Assembly: GCF_016809835.1 (NCBI RefSeq)
Contig: NZ_JAFBIL020000006.1
Coordinates: forward strand, 310,001 to 374,000
From: Massilia soli
GTDB lineage: Bacteria; Pseudomonadota; Gammaproteobacteria; Burkholderiales; Burkholderiaceae_D
Reading direction: 5' to 3'
DNA: 64,000 bases
Positions within the stretch are counted from its first letter, which is position 1, and every line of letters starts with the position of its first letter. The notes below the pieces were generated by a model. It saw only the letters and a list, made by a program, of their open reading frames with translations, did not search any database and was not told the origin of the DNA. This document shows, piece after piece, positions 43,607 through 52,628 of the stretch. Made by a program: the position numbers and the translations under genes.

Positions 43607-45087
43607 CAGAAGCGCGGCAAATCCGCGAACGGCAGCACGCCGCCGCTGACGCGCATCTTGCCGAATTCGGCGCATCGGTTAAGTGTCGGAATCGCCTTGT
43701 CCGGATTGAGCAGCATCGGCGGATCGAAGGCGCGCTTGACGGCGAAGAAGGCGTCGAGCTCCTCGCGCGTGAACTGCACGCACATCGAGTTGATCTTCTC
43801 CATGCCGACGCCATGTTCACCTGTGATGGTGCCGCCTACTTCGACGCACAGCGCCAGGATGGCGGCGCCGAAGGCCTCGGCACGCTCGAATTCGCCGGGC
43901 TTGTTCGCATCGAACAGGATCAGCGGATGCAGGTTGCCGTCGCCCGCATGGAACACGTTTGCGCAGCGCAGGCCGAACGTGGTCTCCATCTGCTCGATGC
44001 CGATCAACACCTGCGCCAGGTTCTTGCGCGGGATGGTGCCGTCCATGCAGTAGTAGTCGGGCGAAATGCGTCCCGCCGCCGGGAAGGCGTTCTTACGGCC
44101 GGACCAGAAGCGCATGCGTTCCGATTCGGTTTCCGACACCGCGATCGCGCTTGCGCCGGCCTTCTCCAGCACGGCGGTCATGCGCGCGATTTCTTCGTCC
44201 ACTTCCAGCTTGGTGCCGTCGGCCTCGCACAGCAGGATCGCTGCCGCGTCGGTATCGTAGCCCGCCTTGACGAACGGCTCGACCATGCGCGACGAGGTGC
44301 GGTCCATCATCTCCAGGCCGGCCGGGATGATGCCCGCGGCGATCACGCTGGCCACCGCGTTGCCGCCGGTGACAACGTCGTCGAACGACGCCATGATGAC
44401 GCGCGCCGTCGCCGGCTTGGGGACCAGCTTGACGGTGACTTCGGTGACGATGCCGAGCATGCCTTCGGAGCCGATAAAGACAGCCAGCAGGTCGAGGCCG
44501 GGCGCGTCGAGCGACTCGCCGCCCAGTTCAATGATCTCGCCGTCGATGGTGGCGACGCGCACGCGCATCACGTTGTGCACGGTCAGGCCGTACTTCAGGC
44601 AATGGACGCCGCCCGAGTTCTCGGCCACGTTGCCGCCGATGGTGCAGGCGATCTGCGACGACGGATCGGGCGCGTAGTACAGGTCGTACGGTCCGGCGGC
44701 ATCGGAGATGGCCAGGTTGCGCACGCCCGGCTGGACAACCGCCAGGCGGGCATACGGCTCGACGCGCAAGATGCGGTTCAGGCGCGCGGTGGAGATCACC
44801 ACGCCGTCGGCCATCGGCAGCGCGCCGCCAGACAAGCCGGTGCCGGCGCCGCGCGGCACGATCGGCACGTTCAGTTCGCGGCACACGTTCAGGATCGCCA
44901 GCACCTGCTCCTCGTTGTCCGGAAGGGTGACGATCATCGGCAACTGGCGATAGGCGGCAAGGCCATCGCACTCGTACGGACGGGTATCTTCCGGATCGGA
45001 AAGAATGCAGCGATCTGGCACGCGGGCGCGCAGCGCAGCGGCTACTTGCTGGCGTCGCTCGTTATTGACGGGGATGGAGGCGGACAT
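43606..45087 (-). CDS. glcD: Glycolate oxidase FAD-linked subunit GlcD
   Basis: Main FAD subunit of the membrane-associated glycolate oxidase. The 493 residues have the VAO/PCMH FAD fold with VPRGAGTGLSGGALP, IGGNVAENSGGVHCLKYG, and the C-terminal GEHGVGMEKINSM region of the family. First gene of glcDEF; 74 bases separate it from the divergent cobalamin adenosyltransferase. No glcC-type regulator is adjacent. D-lactate as an alternative substrate cannot be excluded. Confidence 0.95.
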   Translation of the reverse strand: MSASIPVNNERRQQVAAALRARVPDRCILSDPEDTRPYECDGLAAYRQLPMIVTLPDNEEQVLAILNVCRELNVPIVPRGAGTGLSGGALPMADGVVISTARLNRILRVEPYARLAVVQPGVRNLAISDAAGPYDLYYAPDPSSQIACTIGGNVAENSGGVHCLKYGLTVHNVMRVRVATIDGEIIELGGESLDAPGLDLLAVFIGSEGMLGIVTEVTVKLVPKPATARVIMASFDDVVTGGNAVASVIAAGIIPAGLEMMDRTSSRMVEPFVKAGYDTDAAAILLCEADGTKLEVDEEIARMTAVLEKAGASAIAVSETESERMRFWSGRKNAFPAAGRISPDYYCMDGTIPRKNLAQVLIGIEQMETTFGLRCANVFHAGDGNLHPLILFDANKPGEFERAEAFGAAILALCVEVGGTITGEHGVGMEKINSMCVQFTREELDAFFAVKRAFDPPMLLNPDKAIPTLNRCAEFGKMRVSGGVLPFADLPRF

Positions 45088-45161
45088 GCACCGATTGTAA
45101 GCACAATTCCGGGGTTTTGTCGTATGCTCAAGCTATTCTTTTTTGCATGCTAGGGACAACC

Positions 45162-45716
45162 ATGGGCAATCGCCTCTCAAAAATCGCCACCCGCACGGGC
45201 GACAACGGCACCACAGGCCTCGGCGACGGCAGCCGCACCGAGAAAGACAGCATTCGCGTCCATACGCTGGGCGAGGTGGATGAGCTGAACTCCTTCGTCG
45301 GGCTGCTGCTGTGCGAAGACATGCCGGACGACCTGCGCGAAGAGCTGGTCTCGATCCAGCACGACCTGTTCGACCTGGGCGGAGAGCTGTGCATCCCGGG
45401 CTACCAGCTGATCACCGACGCCCATGTCGAGCGCCTCGACGCGCTGCTGGAGAAGTACAACGCCACCCTGCCCGCGCTGCAGGACTTCATCCTGCCGGCC
45501 GGCTCGCGCGCCGCCGCCGTCGCGCACCTGTGCCGCACCGTGTGCCGCCGCGCCGAGCGCAGCATCGTCAGCCTGGGCCGCGAAGAGAAGATCAACGAGC
45601 ACCCGCGTCAATACGTAAACCGCCTGTCCGACCTGATGTTCGTGCTGTCGCGCGTATTGAACCGGTTTGCCGGAGGCAGCGACGTGCTGTGGCAGAACGA
45701 CCGCAAACGGGGATAG
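45162..45716 (+). CDS. ATP:cob(I)alamin adenosyltransferase, PduO type
   Basis: Makes adenosylcobalamin by transferring adenosine from ATP to cob(I)alamin. The 184-residue protein begins with the ATP-binding TRTGDNGTTGLGDGSR and has the C-terminal RLSDLMFVLSRVLNR helix, typical of PduO-type enzymes. Start MGNRLSK at 45162 agrees with the family; an in-frame ATG 45 bases upstream adds an implausible leader. It could serve a B12-dependent mutase elsewhere, and the window starts with a B12-binding-domain protein, but the two are far apart. Confidence 0.94.
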   Translation: MGNRLSKIATRTGDNGTTGLGDGSRTEKDSIRVHTLGEVDELNSFVGLLLCEDMPDDLREELVSIQHDLFDLGGELCIPGYQLITDAHVERLDALLEKYNATLPALQDFILPAGSRAAAVAHLCRTVCRRAERSIVSLGREEKINEHPRQYVNRLSDLMFVLSRVLNRFAGGSDVLWQNDRKRG

Positions 45717-45723
45717 AAACGCG

Positions 45724-46215
45724 TCAGATGTGCTTCATCTCGAGTTCGAGCCTGCCGTGCGGAGGCACCTCCTGCCACTTCGCGGCCAGGGTGCGCGCGG
45801 CGCCATACAGCTGATCTTCGACGACGACGCCCGCGAGTTCGGGGGCCGGCCGGCCCCGCGTCGCGCATGCGCCGCGCACGCCTTCGACGAACTGGCCCGG
45901 ATCGAACGCCCCGCTCCACAACTGCGCCTGCAGGCTCTCAACGACCGCCTCCGCATGCACCGCCTGATCGGCCAGTGCGGCGTTCGCGATGTCGTGCCCT
46001 TGCGTCATCGCGAAGCCGATGTCGCTGCCGGCGGCGACCATGCCAAGGAAGCCACCGGTATATGCCAGCGTGTCCTCCACCACAAAATGGATCAGGTCAT
46101 GCGGCAGGATGCCCTGGCGCGGCATCGCGACCGAGGTCTGGGTGCCATCGCCGCGTATGCAAAGCAAGGAATCGTATTTGTCGGATTTTCCGTGCTTGGT
46201 GGCGATCAGCTTCAT
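45724..46215 (-). CDS. Hypothetical protein
   Basis: A 163-residue soluble protein I do not recognise. It has no signal peptide or membrane segment. The first half has alternating beta strands with two His clusters (ATKHGKSDKY, PHDLIHFVVEDTLAY) and GGFLGMVAAGSDIGFAM; the second is helical with one Cys (GACATRG) and ends in LELEMKHI. Codon use is like its neighbours, so it looks like a native gene. It is convergent with the adenosyltransferase, eight bases apart. Confidence 0.75.
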   Translation of the reverse strand: MKLIATKHGKSDKYDSLLCIRGDGTQTSVAMPRQGILPHDLIHFVVEDTLAYTGGFLGMVAAGSDIGFAMTQGHDIANAALADQAVHAEAVVESLQAQLWSGAFDPGQFVEGVRGACATRGRPAPELAGVVVEDQLYGAARTLAAKWQEVPPHGRLELEMKHI

Positions 46216-46369
46216 GGATGGATTCCGTTCAGGGGATTGGCCCTGACATTAAATGCGGACTGCGTCCAAGTCAACCCATCAGAGTCAACAGGCAAAGCGC
46301 GCGGTGCGTGACCGATCAACCGCTCTTGTGTAACATCGGCTGCAAAAACAACGTACAGGAGACTGGTTC

Positions 46370-47062
46370 GTGCATGACTTTATCGAGACCTACGACGGCG
46401 CGCTAACGCCAGAACAGTGCCAGCAGATCATCGGCCGCTTCGATGCCAGCGACAAGGTAGTGCGCGGCCGCACCGGCAACGGCGTCGACGTGACCAAGAA
46501 GGACAGCTACGACCTGACGATCGGCTCGCACAAGGAATGGCACGACGTGGGCAACCTGATGCTGACCGTGGTCCGCCAGCACCTGCGGGCGTACATGGAC
46601 AAGTACCGGATGCTGCTGGTGGGCGCGCTGTCGCCGACGGTTGCGCATCCGGAGACCGGCGAGCCGGTGGTGCTGACGCTGGAGAACTTCGACGCCTGCG
46701 GCACGCCGAACATCGACGCGCTGATCCAGTACATGTACCGCGCCGGGCCGATCAACCTGCAGAAGTATGTCAAGGCGAGCGGCGGCTACCACCACTGGCA
46801 TTCCGAGATCTACCCGCAAAACGCCAGCTGCGAGACGCTGCACCGCGCGCTGCTGTTCCAGTTTTACCTGAACGACGTCGACGACGGCGGCGAGACCGAA
46901 TTCCTGTACCAGCAGCGCAAGGTCGAGGCGCGCCAGGGACGGCTGATCATTGCGCCGGCCGGCTTCACGCATTCGCACAAGGGACACGTGTCGAGGAGCG
47001 GCGACAAATACATCGCCACGTCATGGATCTTGTTCCAGCGTGCCGAGACGCTGTATAGCTAG
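46370..47062 (+). CDS. 2-oxoglutarate/Fe(II)-dependent oxygenase (prolyl-4-hydroxylase-like fold)
   Basis: A 230-residue protein with jelly-roll signatures: HHWHSE (His144 and Glu146 as the HxE/D iron ligands), YLNDVDDGGETEFLYQ, and THSHKGHVSRSGDKYIATSW, where His203 is the likely distal iron ligand and Lys213, ten residues on, the likely 2-oxoglutarate carboxylate contact. Substrate unknown. The start is GTG at 46370, eight bases after AGGAG; the ATG four bases later is out of frame. It is followed by a very long perfect palindrome. Confidence 0.85.
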   Translation: MHDFIETYDGALTPEQCQQIIGRFDASDKVVRGRTGNGVDVTKKDSYDLTIGSHKEWHDVGNLMLTVVRQHLRAYMDKYRMLLVGALSPTVAHPETGEPVVLTLENFDACGTPNIDALIQYMYRAGPINLQKYVKASGGYHHWHSEIYPQNASCETLHRALLFQFYLNDVDDGGETEFLYQQRKVEARQGRLIIAPAGFTHSHKGHVSRSGDKYIATSWILFQRAETLYS

Positions 47063-47070
47063 CGAAAAAA

Positions 47071-47138
47071 TTCCAAAATCGGGGACAGACCACCATTTTA
47101 GAATCTTCTAAAATGGTGGTCTGTCCCCGATTTTGGAA
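47071..47138. repeat. 68-base perfect palindrome between two convergent genes
   Basis: The left arm 47071-47103 and the right arm 47106-47138 are exact 33-base complements around a two-base centre. The outer part contains TCGGGGACAGACC, a word met in short extragenic repeats of several Oxalobacteraceae genomes as I recall (not checked). It begins nine bases after the 2OG oxygenase stop. It could end transcription from both sides, although dxs has its own terminator next to it. Confidence 0.92.
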
Positions 47139-47169
47139 CTTTCCGAATGCGGGACTTTTTTTTGAGCGT

Positions 47170-47203
47170 AAAAAAGGCGGATGGCGCGTTGCGCTTGTCC
47201 GCC
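47170..47203 (-). terminator. Rho-independent terminator of dxs
   Basis: On the minus strand GGCGGA ... TCCGCC closes a loop containing a second small GCGC pairing and is followed by six T residues. It begins 20 bases after the dxs stop. Confidence 0.85.
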
Positions 47204-47223
47204 TTGCGTGCCAGCCTGTCGGC

Positions 47224-49092
47224 TTAGGTGTTGTTGACCACCAGGCGCGGTTCACCCGACATGAATCGCTGGCGGATCGAGGCGGCGATGCCTTTGGCGT
47301 CGAGGCCAACACCGGCCAGCAGCGCAGCCGGGTCGCCGTGGTCGATGAACTTGTCCGGCAGGCCAAGCATCAGGATCGGCTTGACGATGCCTTCGGCCGC
47401 CAGCGCTTCGGCTACCGCCGCGCCAGCACCACCCATCACGCAGCCCTCTTCCACCGTCACGAAATAGTCGTGGTCGGCCGCGAGGCGCTTGACCAGTTCC
47501 ACATCAAGCGGCTTCACGAAGCGCATGTTGGCGACCGTCGCACCAAGCTCGGCTCCGGCGGTCACGCTTGGCGCGACCATCGAGCCGAACGCGAGAATCG
47601 CGATCTCCTTGCCTTCTCGCTTGATCTCGCCCTTGCCAATCTCGATCGAGGTCAGCTCCTTCAGGATCTCCGCGCCGATGCCGGCGCCGCGCGGGTAGCG
47701 CACCGCGGCCGGGCCTTCGTAGCGGTACGCCGTGGTCAGCATGCGGCGGCATTCGTTTTCGTCCGAGGCGGCCATGACGACCATGTTCGGGATGCAGCGC
47801 AGGTACGAAATATCGTAGTTGCCGGCGTGGGTGGCGCCGTCGGCGCCGACCAGGCCCGCGCGGTCGAGCGCGAACGTGACGTCGAGGTTTTGCAGCGCTA
47901 CGTCGTGGATCAATTGGTCGTAGGCGCGCTGCAGGAAGGTCGAGTAGATCGCGACGACCGGCTTGAGTCCTTCCGTGGCCAGGCCCGCGCCGAACGTCAC
48001 CGAGTGCTGCTCGGCGATGCCGACGTCAAAGTAGCGGTCCGGGTACTGCTGCTCGAAGCCGACCATGCCGGAGCCTTCGCGCATCGCCGGCGTGATGCCG
48101 ACCAGGCGCTTGTCGGCAGCGGCCATGTCGCACAGCCAGTTGCCGAATACTTCGGTGTAGGTCATCTTGCCGGCCTTGGCGGGCTGGATGCCTTCGGTCG
48201 GGTTGAACTTGCCGGTGCCGTGGTACAGGATCGGCTCGGCCTCGGCCAGCTTGTAGCCCTGGCCCTTCTTGGTCACCACGTGCAGGAACTGCGGCCCCTT
48301 GAGCTTCTTGATGTTTTCCAGCGTCGGAATCAGCGATTCGAGGTCGTGGCCGTCGATCGGGCCGATGTAGTTGAAGCCGAATTCTTCGAACATCGTGGCC
48401 GGCACCACCATGCCCTTGGCATGCTCCTCGAAGCGCTTGGCCAGTTCGAGGACCGGGCCAGGCAGCACCGACTTGCCGACGTTCTTGGCGGCGGCGTAGA
48501 ACTGCCCCGACATCAGGCGCGCCAGGTAGCGGTTCAGCGCGCCGACCGGCGGCGAGATCGACATGTCATTGTCGTTCAGGACCACCAGCAGGTTGACGTC
48601 TTCCTGTACGCCGGCGTTGTTCATCGCTTCGAACGCCATACCGGCGGTCATCGAGCCGTCGCCGATCACCGCGATCGCGTGGCGCTGCTCGCCCTTGATC
48701 TTGGCCGCTTGCGCCATGCCCAGCGCGGCGGAGATCGAGGTCGACGAGTGCGCGGTGCCGAAGGTGTCATATTCGCTCTCGACGCGGCGCGGGAAGCCCG
48801 AGACGCCGCCAAACTGGCGCAGCGTGTGCATCTGCTCGCGGCGGCCGGTAAGGATCTTGTGCGAATAGGTCTGGTGGCCGACGTCCCAGACGATGCGGTC
48901 GTGCGGCGTGTTGAACACGTAGTGCAGCGCGATCGTCAGTTCGACGGTGCCGAGATTGGACGACAAGTGGCCGCCCGTCTTCGATACCGAGTCGAGCAGG
49001 AAGTGGCGCAGTTCGTGCGCCAGCGGCGTGAGTTGGGTACGGGGCAGCTTGCGCAGCTCGGCCGGGCTGTTGATGGTCTCTAGCAGTTTCAT
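47224..49092 (-). CDS. dxs: 1-deoxy-D-xylulose-5-phosphate synthase
   Basis: First enzyme of the MEP isoprenoid pathway, condensing pyruvate and glyceraldehyde-3-phosphate. The 622-residue TPP enzyme has the domains in order: [14 protein letters not shown], the TPP/Mg motif [33 protein letters not shown], the transketolase pyrimidine domain with [12 protein letters not shown] and [11 protein letters not shown], and a C-terminal domain. Start directly abuts the ispA stop (TAAATG). With ispA and xseB it forms the standard xseB-ispA-dxs operon. Confidence 0.97.
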   Translation of the reverse strand: MKLLETINSPAELRKLPRTQLTPLAHELRHFLLDSVSKTGGHLSSNLGTVELTIALHYVFNTPHDRIVWDVGHQTYSHKILTGRREQMHTLRQFGGVSGFPRRVESEYDTFGTAHSSTSISAALGMAQAAKIKGEQRHAIAVIGDGSMTAGMAFEAMNNAGVQEDVNLLVVLNDNDMSISPPVGALNRYLARLMSGQFYAAAKNVGKSVLPGPVLELAKRFEEHAKGMVVPATMFEEFGFNYIGPIDGHDLESLIPTLENIKKLKGPQFLHVVTKKGQGYKLAEAEPILYHGTGKFNPTEGIQPAKAGKMTYTEVFGNWLCDMAAADKRLVGITPAMREGSGMVGFEQQYPDRYFDVGIAEQHSVTFGAGLATEGLKPVVAIYSTFLQRAYDQLIHDVALQNLDVTFALDRAGLVGADGATHAGNYDISYLRCIPNMVVMAASDENECRRMLTTAYRYEGPAAVRYPRGAGIGAEILKELTSIEIGKGEIKREGKEIAILAFGSMVAPSVTAGAELGATVANMRFVKPLDVELVKRLAADHDYFVTVEEGCVMGGAGAAVAEALAAEGIVKPILMLGLPDKFIDHGDPAALLAGVGLDAKGIAASIRQRFMSGEPRLVVNNT

Positions 49093-49986
49093 TTACGCTT
49101 TCCGCTGCACGATCAGGTCGGCGAGGTCGCGCAGCCTGCATGCTTGTTCTCCAAACGGTTCGAGCGCACGGTGCGCGTCGTTCCGCAGTTTTTCCGCAAG
49201 GGCCCGCGACTGCTCCAGGCCCAGAATCGATACATAGGTCGGCTTGTTGGCCGCCGCGTCCTTGCCGGCGGTCTTGCCCAGCGTGGCCGAGTCGGCGGTG
49301 GCGTCAAGCACGTCGTCGACAACCTGGAACGCCAGCCCGATCGCGCTTGAATACGCGTCGAGCGCGGCCAGTTCCTGCGCCGACAAATCCTTGCCCGCCA
49401 GCGCGCCGAGCACCACCGCGGCGCGCAGCAGCGCACCGGTTTTCAGCTGGTGCATGCGCTCGAGCTGTTCGAGCGTGAGGCTGATGCCGACGCTGTCGAG
49501 GTCAATCGCCTGGCCGCCGCACATGCCGCCTGAACCTGCCGCTTGCGCCAGCAGCTTCACCATCGCGAGCTGGCGCGCCGGCGGAACGGTATCGCCTTCG
49601 CACAACACGCTGAAGGCCTGCGCCTGCAGCGCGTCGCCCACCAGCAGCGCGGTGGCCTGGTCATACGCTACGTGCACCGTCGGCTTGCCGCGCCGCAGAT
49701 CGTCGTCGTCCATGCACGGCATGTCGTCATGGACCAGCGAGTACACGTGGATCATCTCGACCGCGGCGGCGGCGCGTTCCAGCGCGCGCACATCGGCGCC
49801 GGTCAGCGCGCCGGCGGCGAACGCCAGCAGCGGGCGTACCCGCTTGCCGCCGCCCAGCGCCGTGTAGCGCATCGCCTCGTGCAGCTTGTGCGGCACCACG
49901 GCGGCCGGCGGCAGAAACGTCTGCAGCGCGGTTTCAACGCGGGCCTGCACGGTTTTCATCCAGTCATCGAAAGCGCCGGCGATCAT
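49093..49986 (-). CDS. ispA: Farnesyl diphosphate synthase (polyprenyl synthetase)
   Basis: Builds C15 farnesyl diphosphate from IPP and DMAPP, feeding quinone tails, heme O and peptidoglycan carrier lipid. The 297 residues have the first Asp-rich motif in VHDDMPCMDDDDLRRGKPT and the second in QVVDDVLDATAD. ATG overlaps the xseB stop (ATGA); its stop touches the dxs ATG. Confidence 0.96.
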   Translation of the reverse strand: MIAGAFDDWMKTVQARVETALQTFLPPAAVVPHKLHEAMRYTALGGGKRVRPLLAFAAGALTGADVRALERAAAAVEMIHVYSLVHDDMPCMDDDDLRRGKPTVHVAYDQATALLVGDALQAQAFSVLCEGDTVPPARQLAMVKLLAQAAGSGGMCGGQAIDLDSVGISLTLEQLERMHQLKTGALLRAAVVLGALAGKDLSAQELAALDAYSSAIGLAFQVVDDVLDATADSATLGKTAGKDAAANKPTYVSILGLEQSRALAEKLRNDAHRALEPFGEQACRLRDLADLIVQRKA

Positions 49987-50243
49987 TGGTCGCCCTCGCC
50001 GCCATTGGCGACCGCGAACGGCTTGAGCATGTCGCCTTCGAGGACCTTGACCTGGGCTTCGACTTTTTCCAGCTGGGCGGCGCAGTAGCGCACCAGCTCC
50101 GAGCCGCGCGCGTAGGCGGCCACCGAGGCGTCGAGCGGCAGTTGTCCGGCTTCCATTTGGGCGACCAGTTGCGCCAGTTCGGCCATTGCCTGCTCGAACG
50201 ACTCCGGGGCGGCAACGCCGTCGGCTGTTATTTTCTTTGACAT
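49983..50243 (-). CDS. xseB: Exodeoxyribonuclease VII small subunit
   Basis: Small regulatory subunit of the single-strand DNA exonuclease VII. The 86-residue helical protein shows the family core ESFEQAMAELAQLVAQMEAGQLPLD in shortened form (SFEQAMAELAQLV, then EAGQLPLDASVAAYARGSEL). Start MSKKIT at 50243 is preferred to 50273. The large subunit xseA is not in the window. Confidence 0.93.
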   Translation of the reverse strand: MSKKITADGVAAPESFEQAMAELAQLVAQMEAGQLPLDASVAAYARGSELVRYCAAQLEKVEAQVKVLEGDMLKPFAVANGGEGDQ

Positions 50244-50588
50244 AAATACTTTAAGTGAGGCTGAGGCATGCAACTTTATGCTTGCCGTTCCAGTCTAATC
50301 GCTTATTTTAGAATAATTCACCCCATCGGGTAACGTCGGTTCGCCAGCGACAGCTTGCAAGTCAGACCAGATTTTATCCCAATTAGGGGGCTGCCCATGA
50401 AAACGATGCCGTTCCGGCAACACCTCCATCTCGCGGCGCCACATTCGCGCGCTGGCCCACGACTGTAGAGCTCGTTCGCGGTATAATCTCCGGTTCTGTC
50501 CGAAATACCGTATTCCGCACTCCCAAAATACTGGTCTTTGGATTCTTTCTCTTCTTTGGCTTGATGCTCATTTAAAAGGGGGGTTGGG
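50244..50588. other. Intergenic region between xseB and the Rieske gene
   Basis: No credible gene beyond a 23-codon ORF at 50397-50468 (ATG after AGGGGG). There is a minus-strand TAAAAT box (50310-50305) that may serve xseB and a plus-strand TATAAT (50482-50487) for the Rieske gene; both lack a good -35. The Rieske ribosome site is a run of G directly before ATG 50589. Confidence 0.5.
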
Positions 50589-51689
50589 ATGTCCGATCTG
50601 GCTACCCACGCCAAGCTGGCGCAATCGTGCGCGCAGCTTCCGGTAGATGTCTACTTTGATGAAGCGCTGCTAAAGCGCGAGATGCAGCAACTATTCCAGA
50701 ACGGCCCGCGCTATGTCGGGCACGAACTGATGGTGCCCGACGTGGGCGATTTTGCCACCCTTGCTTCTGAGAACGAGGGTCGCATGCTCGTGCGCAATGC
50801 AAATGGCATTGAAGTGTTGTCCAACGTCTGCCGCCACCGCCAGGCGCTGATGTTCAATGGCCGCGGCAACGCGGCCAACATCGTCTGCCCGCTGCACCGC
50901 TGGACCTACGATCTCAAGGGCCAGCTGATCGGCGCGCCGCATTTCCCGGAAACGCCTTGCGTGCACCTGGCGAAAACGCCGCTGCAGAGCTGGAACGGCT
51001 TGCTGTTCGAGCAGAACGGCTACAACGTCATCGACAAGCTGAAAACGCTGTCGGTGACCAAGGACCTCGATTTCACCGGCTACATGCTCGACCACGTCGA
51101 GGTGCATACCTGCGACTACAACTGGAAGACCTTCATCGAGGTCTACCTGGAAGACTATCACGTCGAGCCATTCCATCCGGGCCTGGGCGGCTTCGTCAGC
51201 TGCGACGACCTGCGCTGGGAATTCGGGCGCGACTACAGCGTGCAGACGGTGGGCGTGAACCGCGGCCTGCAGAAGTCCGGCTCGCCGGCCTACCAGAAAT
51301 GGCAGGAGCAGGTGCTCAAGTTCCGCCGCGGCGAACCGCCTCCGTACGGCGCGATCTGGCTGACCCTGTACCCGAACATCATGGTCGAGTGGTACCCGCA
51401 CGTGCTGGTGGTGTCGACGCTGTGGCCGGACGGCCCGCAGAAGACCCGCAACGTGGTCGAGTTCTACTACCCCGAGGAGATCGTGCTGTTCGAGCGCGAG
51501 TTCGTCGAGGCCGAGCGCGCCGCGTACATGGAAACCTGCGTCGAGGACGACGAGATCGCACTGCGCATGGACGCCGGCCGGCGCATCCTGGTGCAGCGCG
51601 GAGTCAACGAAGTCGGGCCATACCAGTCACCAATGGAAGATGGCATGCAGCATTTCCACGAGTGGTACCGAAGCAATATCGACCTTTAA
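50589..51689 (+). CDS. Rieske-type aromatic ring-hydroxylating oxygenase alpha subunit
   Basis: A 366-residue oxygenase with an N-terminal Rieske [2Fe-2S] domain (Cys81-His83 in CRH, Cys100-His103 in CPLH) and a C-terminal mononuclear iron domain (His191 and His196 in YHVEPFH). The residue that should bridge the two metal centres, three before His191, is Glu188, whereas classical aromatic dioxygenases have Asp; Glu is known in carnitine/quaternary-amine monooxygenases such as CntA. No reductase or ferredoxin gene is adjacent. In related bacteria this gene is a regular neighbour of the xseB-ispA-dxs operon, divergently transcribed. Substrate unknown. Confidence 0.88.
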   Translation: MSDLATHAKLAQSCAQLPVDVYFDEALLKREMQQLFQNGPRYVGHELMVPDVGDFATLASENEGRMLVRNANGIEVLSNVCRHRQALMFNGRGNAANIVCPLHRWTYDLKGQLIGAPHFPETPCVHLAKTPLQSWNGLLFEQNGYNVIDKLKTLSVTKDLDFTGYMLDHVEVHTCDYNWKTFIEVYLEDYHVEPFHPGLGGFVSCDDLRWEFGRDYSVQTVGVNRGLQKSGSPAYQKWQEQVLKFRRGEPPPYGAIWLTLYPNIMVEWYPHVLVVSTLWPDGPQKTRNVVEFYYPEEIVLFEREFVEAERAAYMETCVEDDEIALRMDAGRRILVQRGVNEVGPYQSPMEDGMQHFHEWYRSNIDL

Positions 51690-51703
51690 CGCCAAAGGAT
51701 CCC

Positions 51704-52621
51704 ATGGCGTCGCTATGGATGTTACTTGCCAGTTTCTCGTTCGCCGCCATGGGCGCGGCCGTGAAACTGGCTTCCGAGTTGTACTCCACCTCTGAAATCG
51801 TGATGTACCGCGGCATGGTTGGCACCATCATGCTGCTGTTGCTGGTGCGCCACCAGGGCGGCACCTTCCGTACCGCGCTTCCCAAAGAGCACCTGTGGCG
51901 CGGCTTCGTTGGCGTCATATCTCTGTGGCTGTGGTTTTACGCCATCGGCGAGCTGCCGCTGGCCACCGCCGTCACCCTTAATTACCTGGCACCGATCTGG
52001 ATCGCGCTCTACCTCGCCCTGATGGGCTGGCTGCGCGGCAAGCACCATGTCGAATGGCCGATGCTGCTGGCCGTCAGCGCCAGCTTTGTCGGCGTGGTGC
52101 TGGCGCTGCAGCCTGCGGTCGAGTCCGAGGCCTGGCTCGGCGCGACGGTGGCGATCGCCTCGTCGCTGCTGTCGGCGATGGCGTACATGCAGGTTCGCCG
52201 GCTCGGCAAGATGGGCGAGCCGGAATACCGGGTGGTGTTCTATTTCTCCCTGATCACCGTGGTGTTCGGCCTGGTCGGCACGCTGGCACCTAGCCAGGGC
52301 GGCGAGCCGTCGCTGCATGCCCACAGCTGGTATAGCGCCGGCCTGCTGGTGGCGGTGGGTTTCTGCGCGACCATCGCGCAAATGGCGATGACGCGCGCTT
52401 ACCGGGTCGGCAATGTCCTGGTGGTGGCCAACCTGCAATACACTGGCATCATCTTCTCCAGCCTGTGGGGCATGGCGCTGTGGGGCGATGTGTTCGACTG
52501 GCATGTGTGGCTCGGCATGGGCGTGATCCTGGTATCGGGCGTGGCTGCAACGTTCTACAATACACGCAGCACGCCGCCCGCAGGAGCGGTGAGGACCGAT
52601 CCGATTGCCAGCGAACTCTGA
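51704..52621 (+). CDS. EamA/DMT family transporter
   Basis: A 305-residue membrane protein with ten helices in two EamA repeats, beginning MASLWMLLASFSFAAMGAAVKLA. Sequence landmarks include ATAVTLNYLAPIWIALYL in the first repeat and VLVVANLQYTGIIFSSLWG in the second. Drug/metabolite transporters of this type export amino acids, nucleobases or other small compounds; the substrate is not readable. ATG 51704 has AAGGA before it and lies 14 bases after the Rieske gene. Confidence 0.9.
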   Translation: MASLWMLLASFSFAAMGAAVKLASELYSTSEIVMYRGMVGTIMLLLLVRHQGGTFRTALPKEHLWRGFVGVISLWLWFYAIGELPLATAVTLNYLAPIWIALYLALMGWLRGKHHVEWPMLLAVSASFVGVVLALQPAVESEAWLGATVAIASSLLSAMAYMQVRRLGKMGEPEYRVVFYFSLITVVFGLVGTLAPSQGGEPSLHAHSWYSAGLLVAVGFCATIAQMAMTRAYRVGNVLVVANLQYTGIIFSSLWGMALWGDVFDWHVWLGMGVILVSGVAATFYNTRSTPPAGAVRTDPIASEL

Positions 52622-52628
52622 GGACACC

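Noticed and set aside
47113-49083. 656-codon plus-strand ORF
   Set aside because: Antisense to dxs, starts inside the palindrome, Arg/His/Asp-rich shadow composition.
50397-50468. 23-codon ORF with AGGGGG upstream between xseB and the Rieske gene
   Set aside because: It has a plausible ribosome site, but it ends before the TATAAT box of the Rieske gene, has no recognisable sequence and no evidence of conservation; chance is likely.
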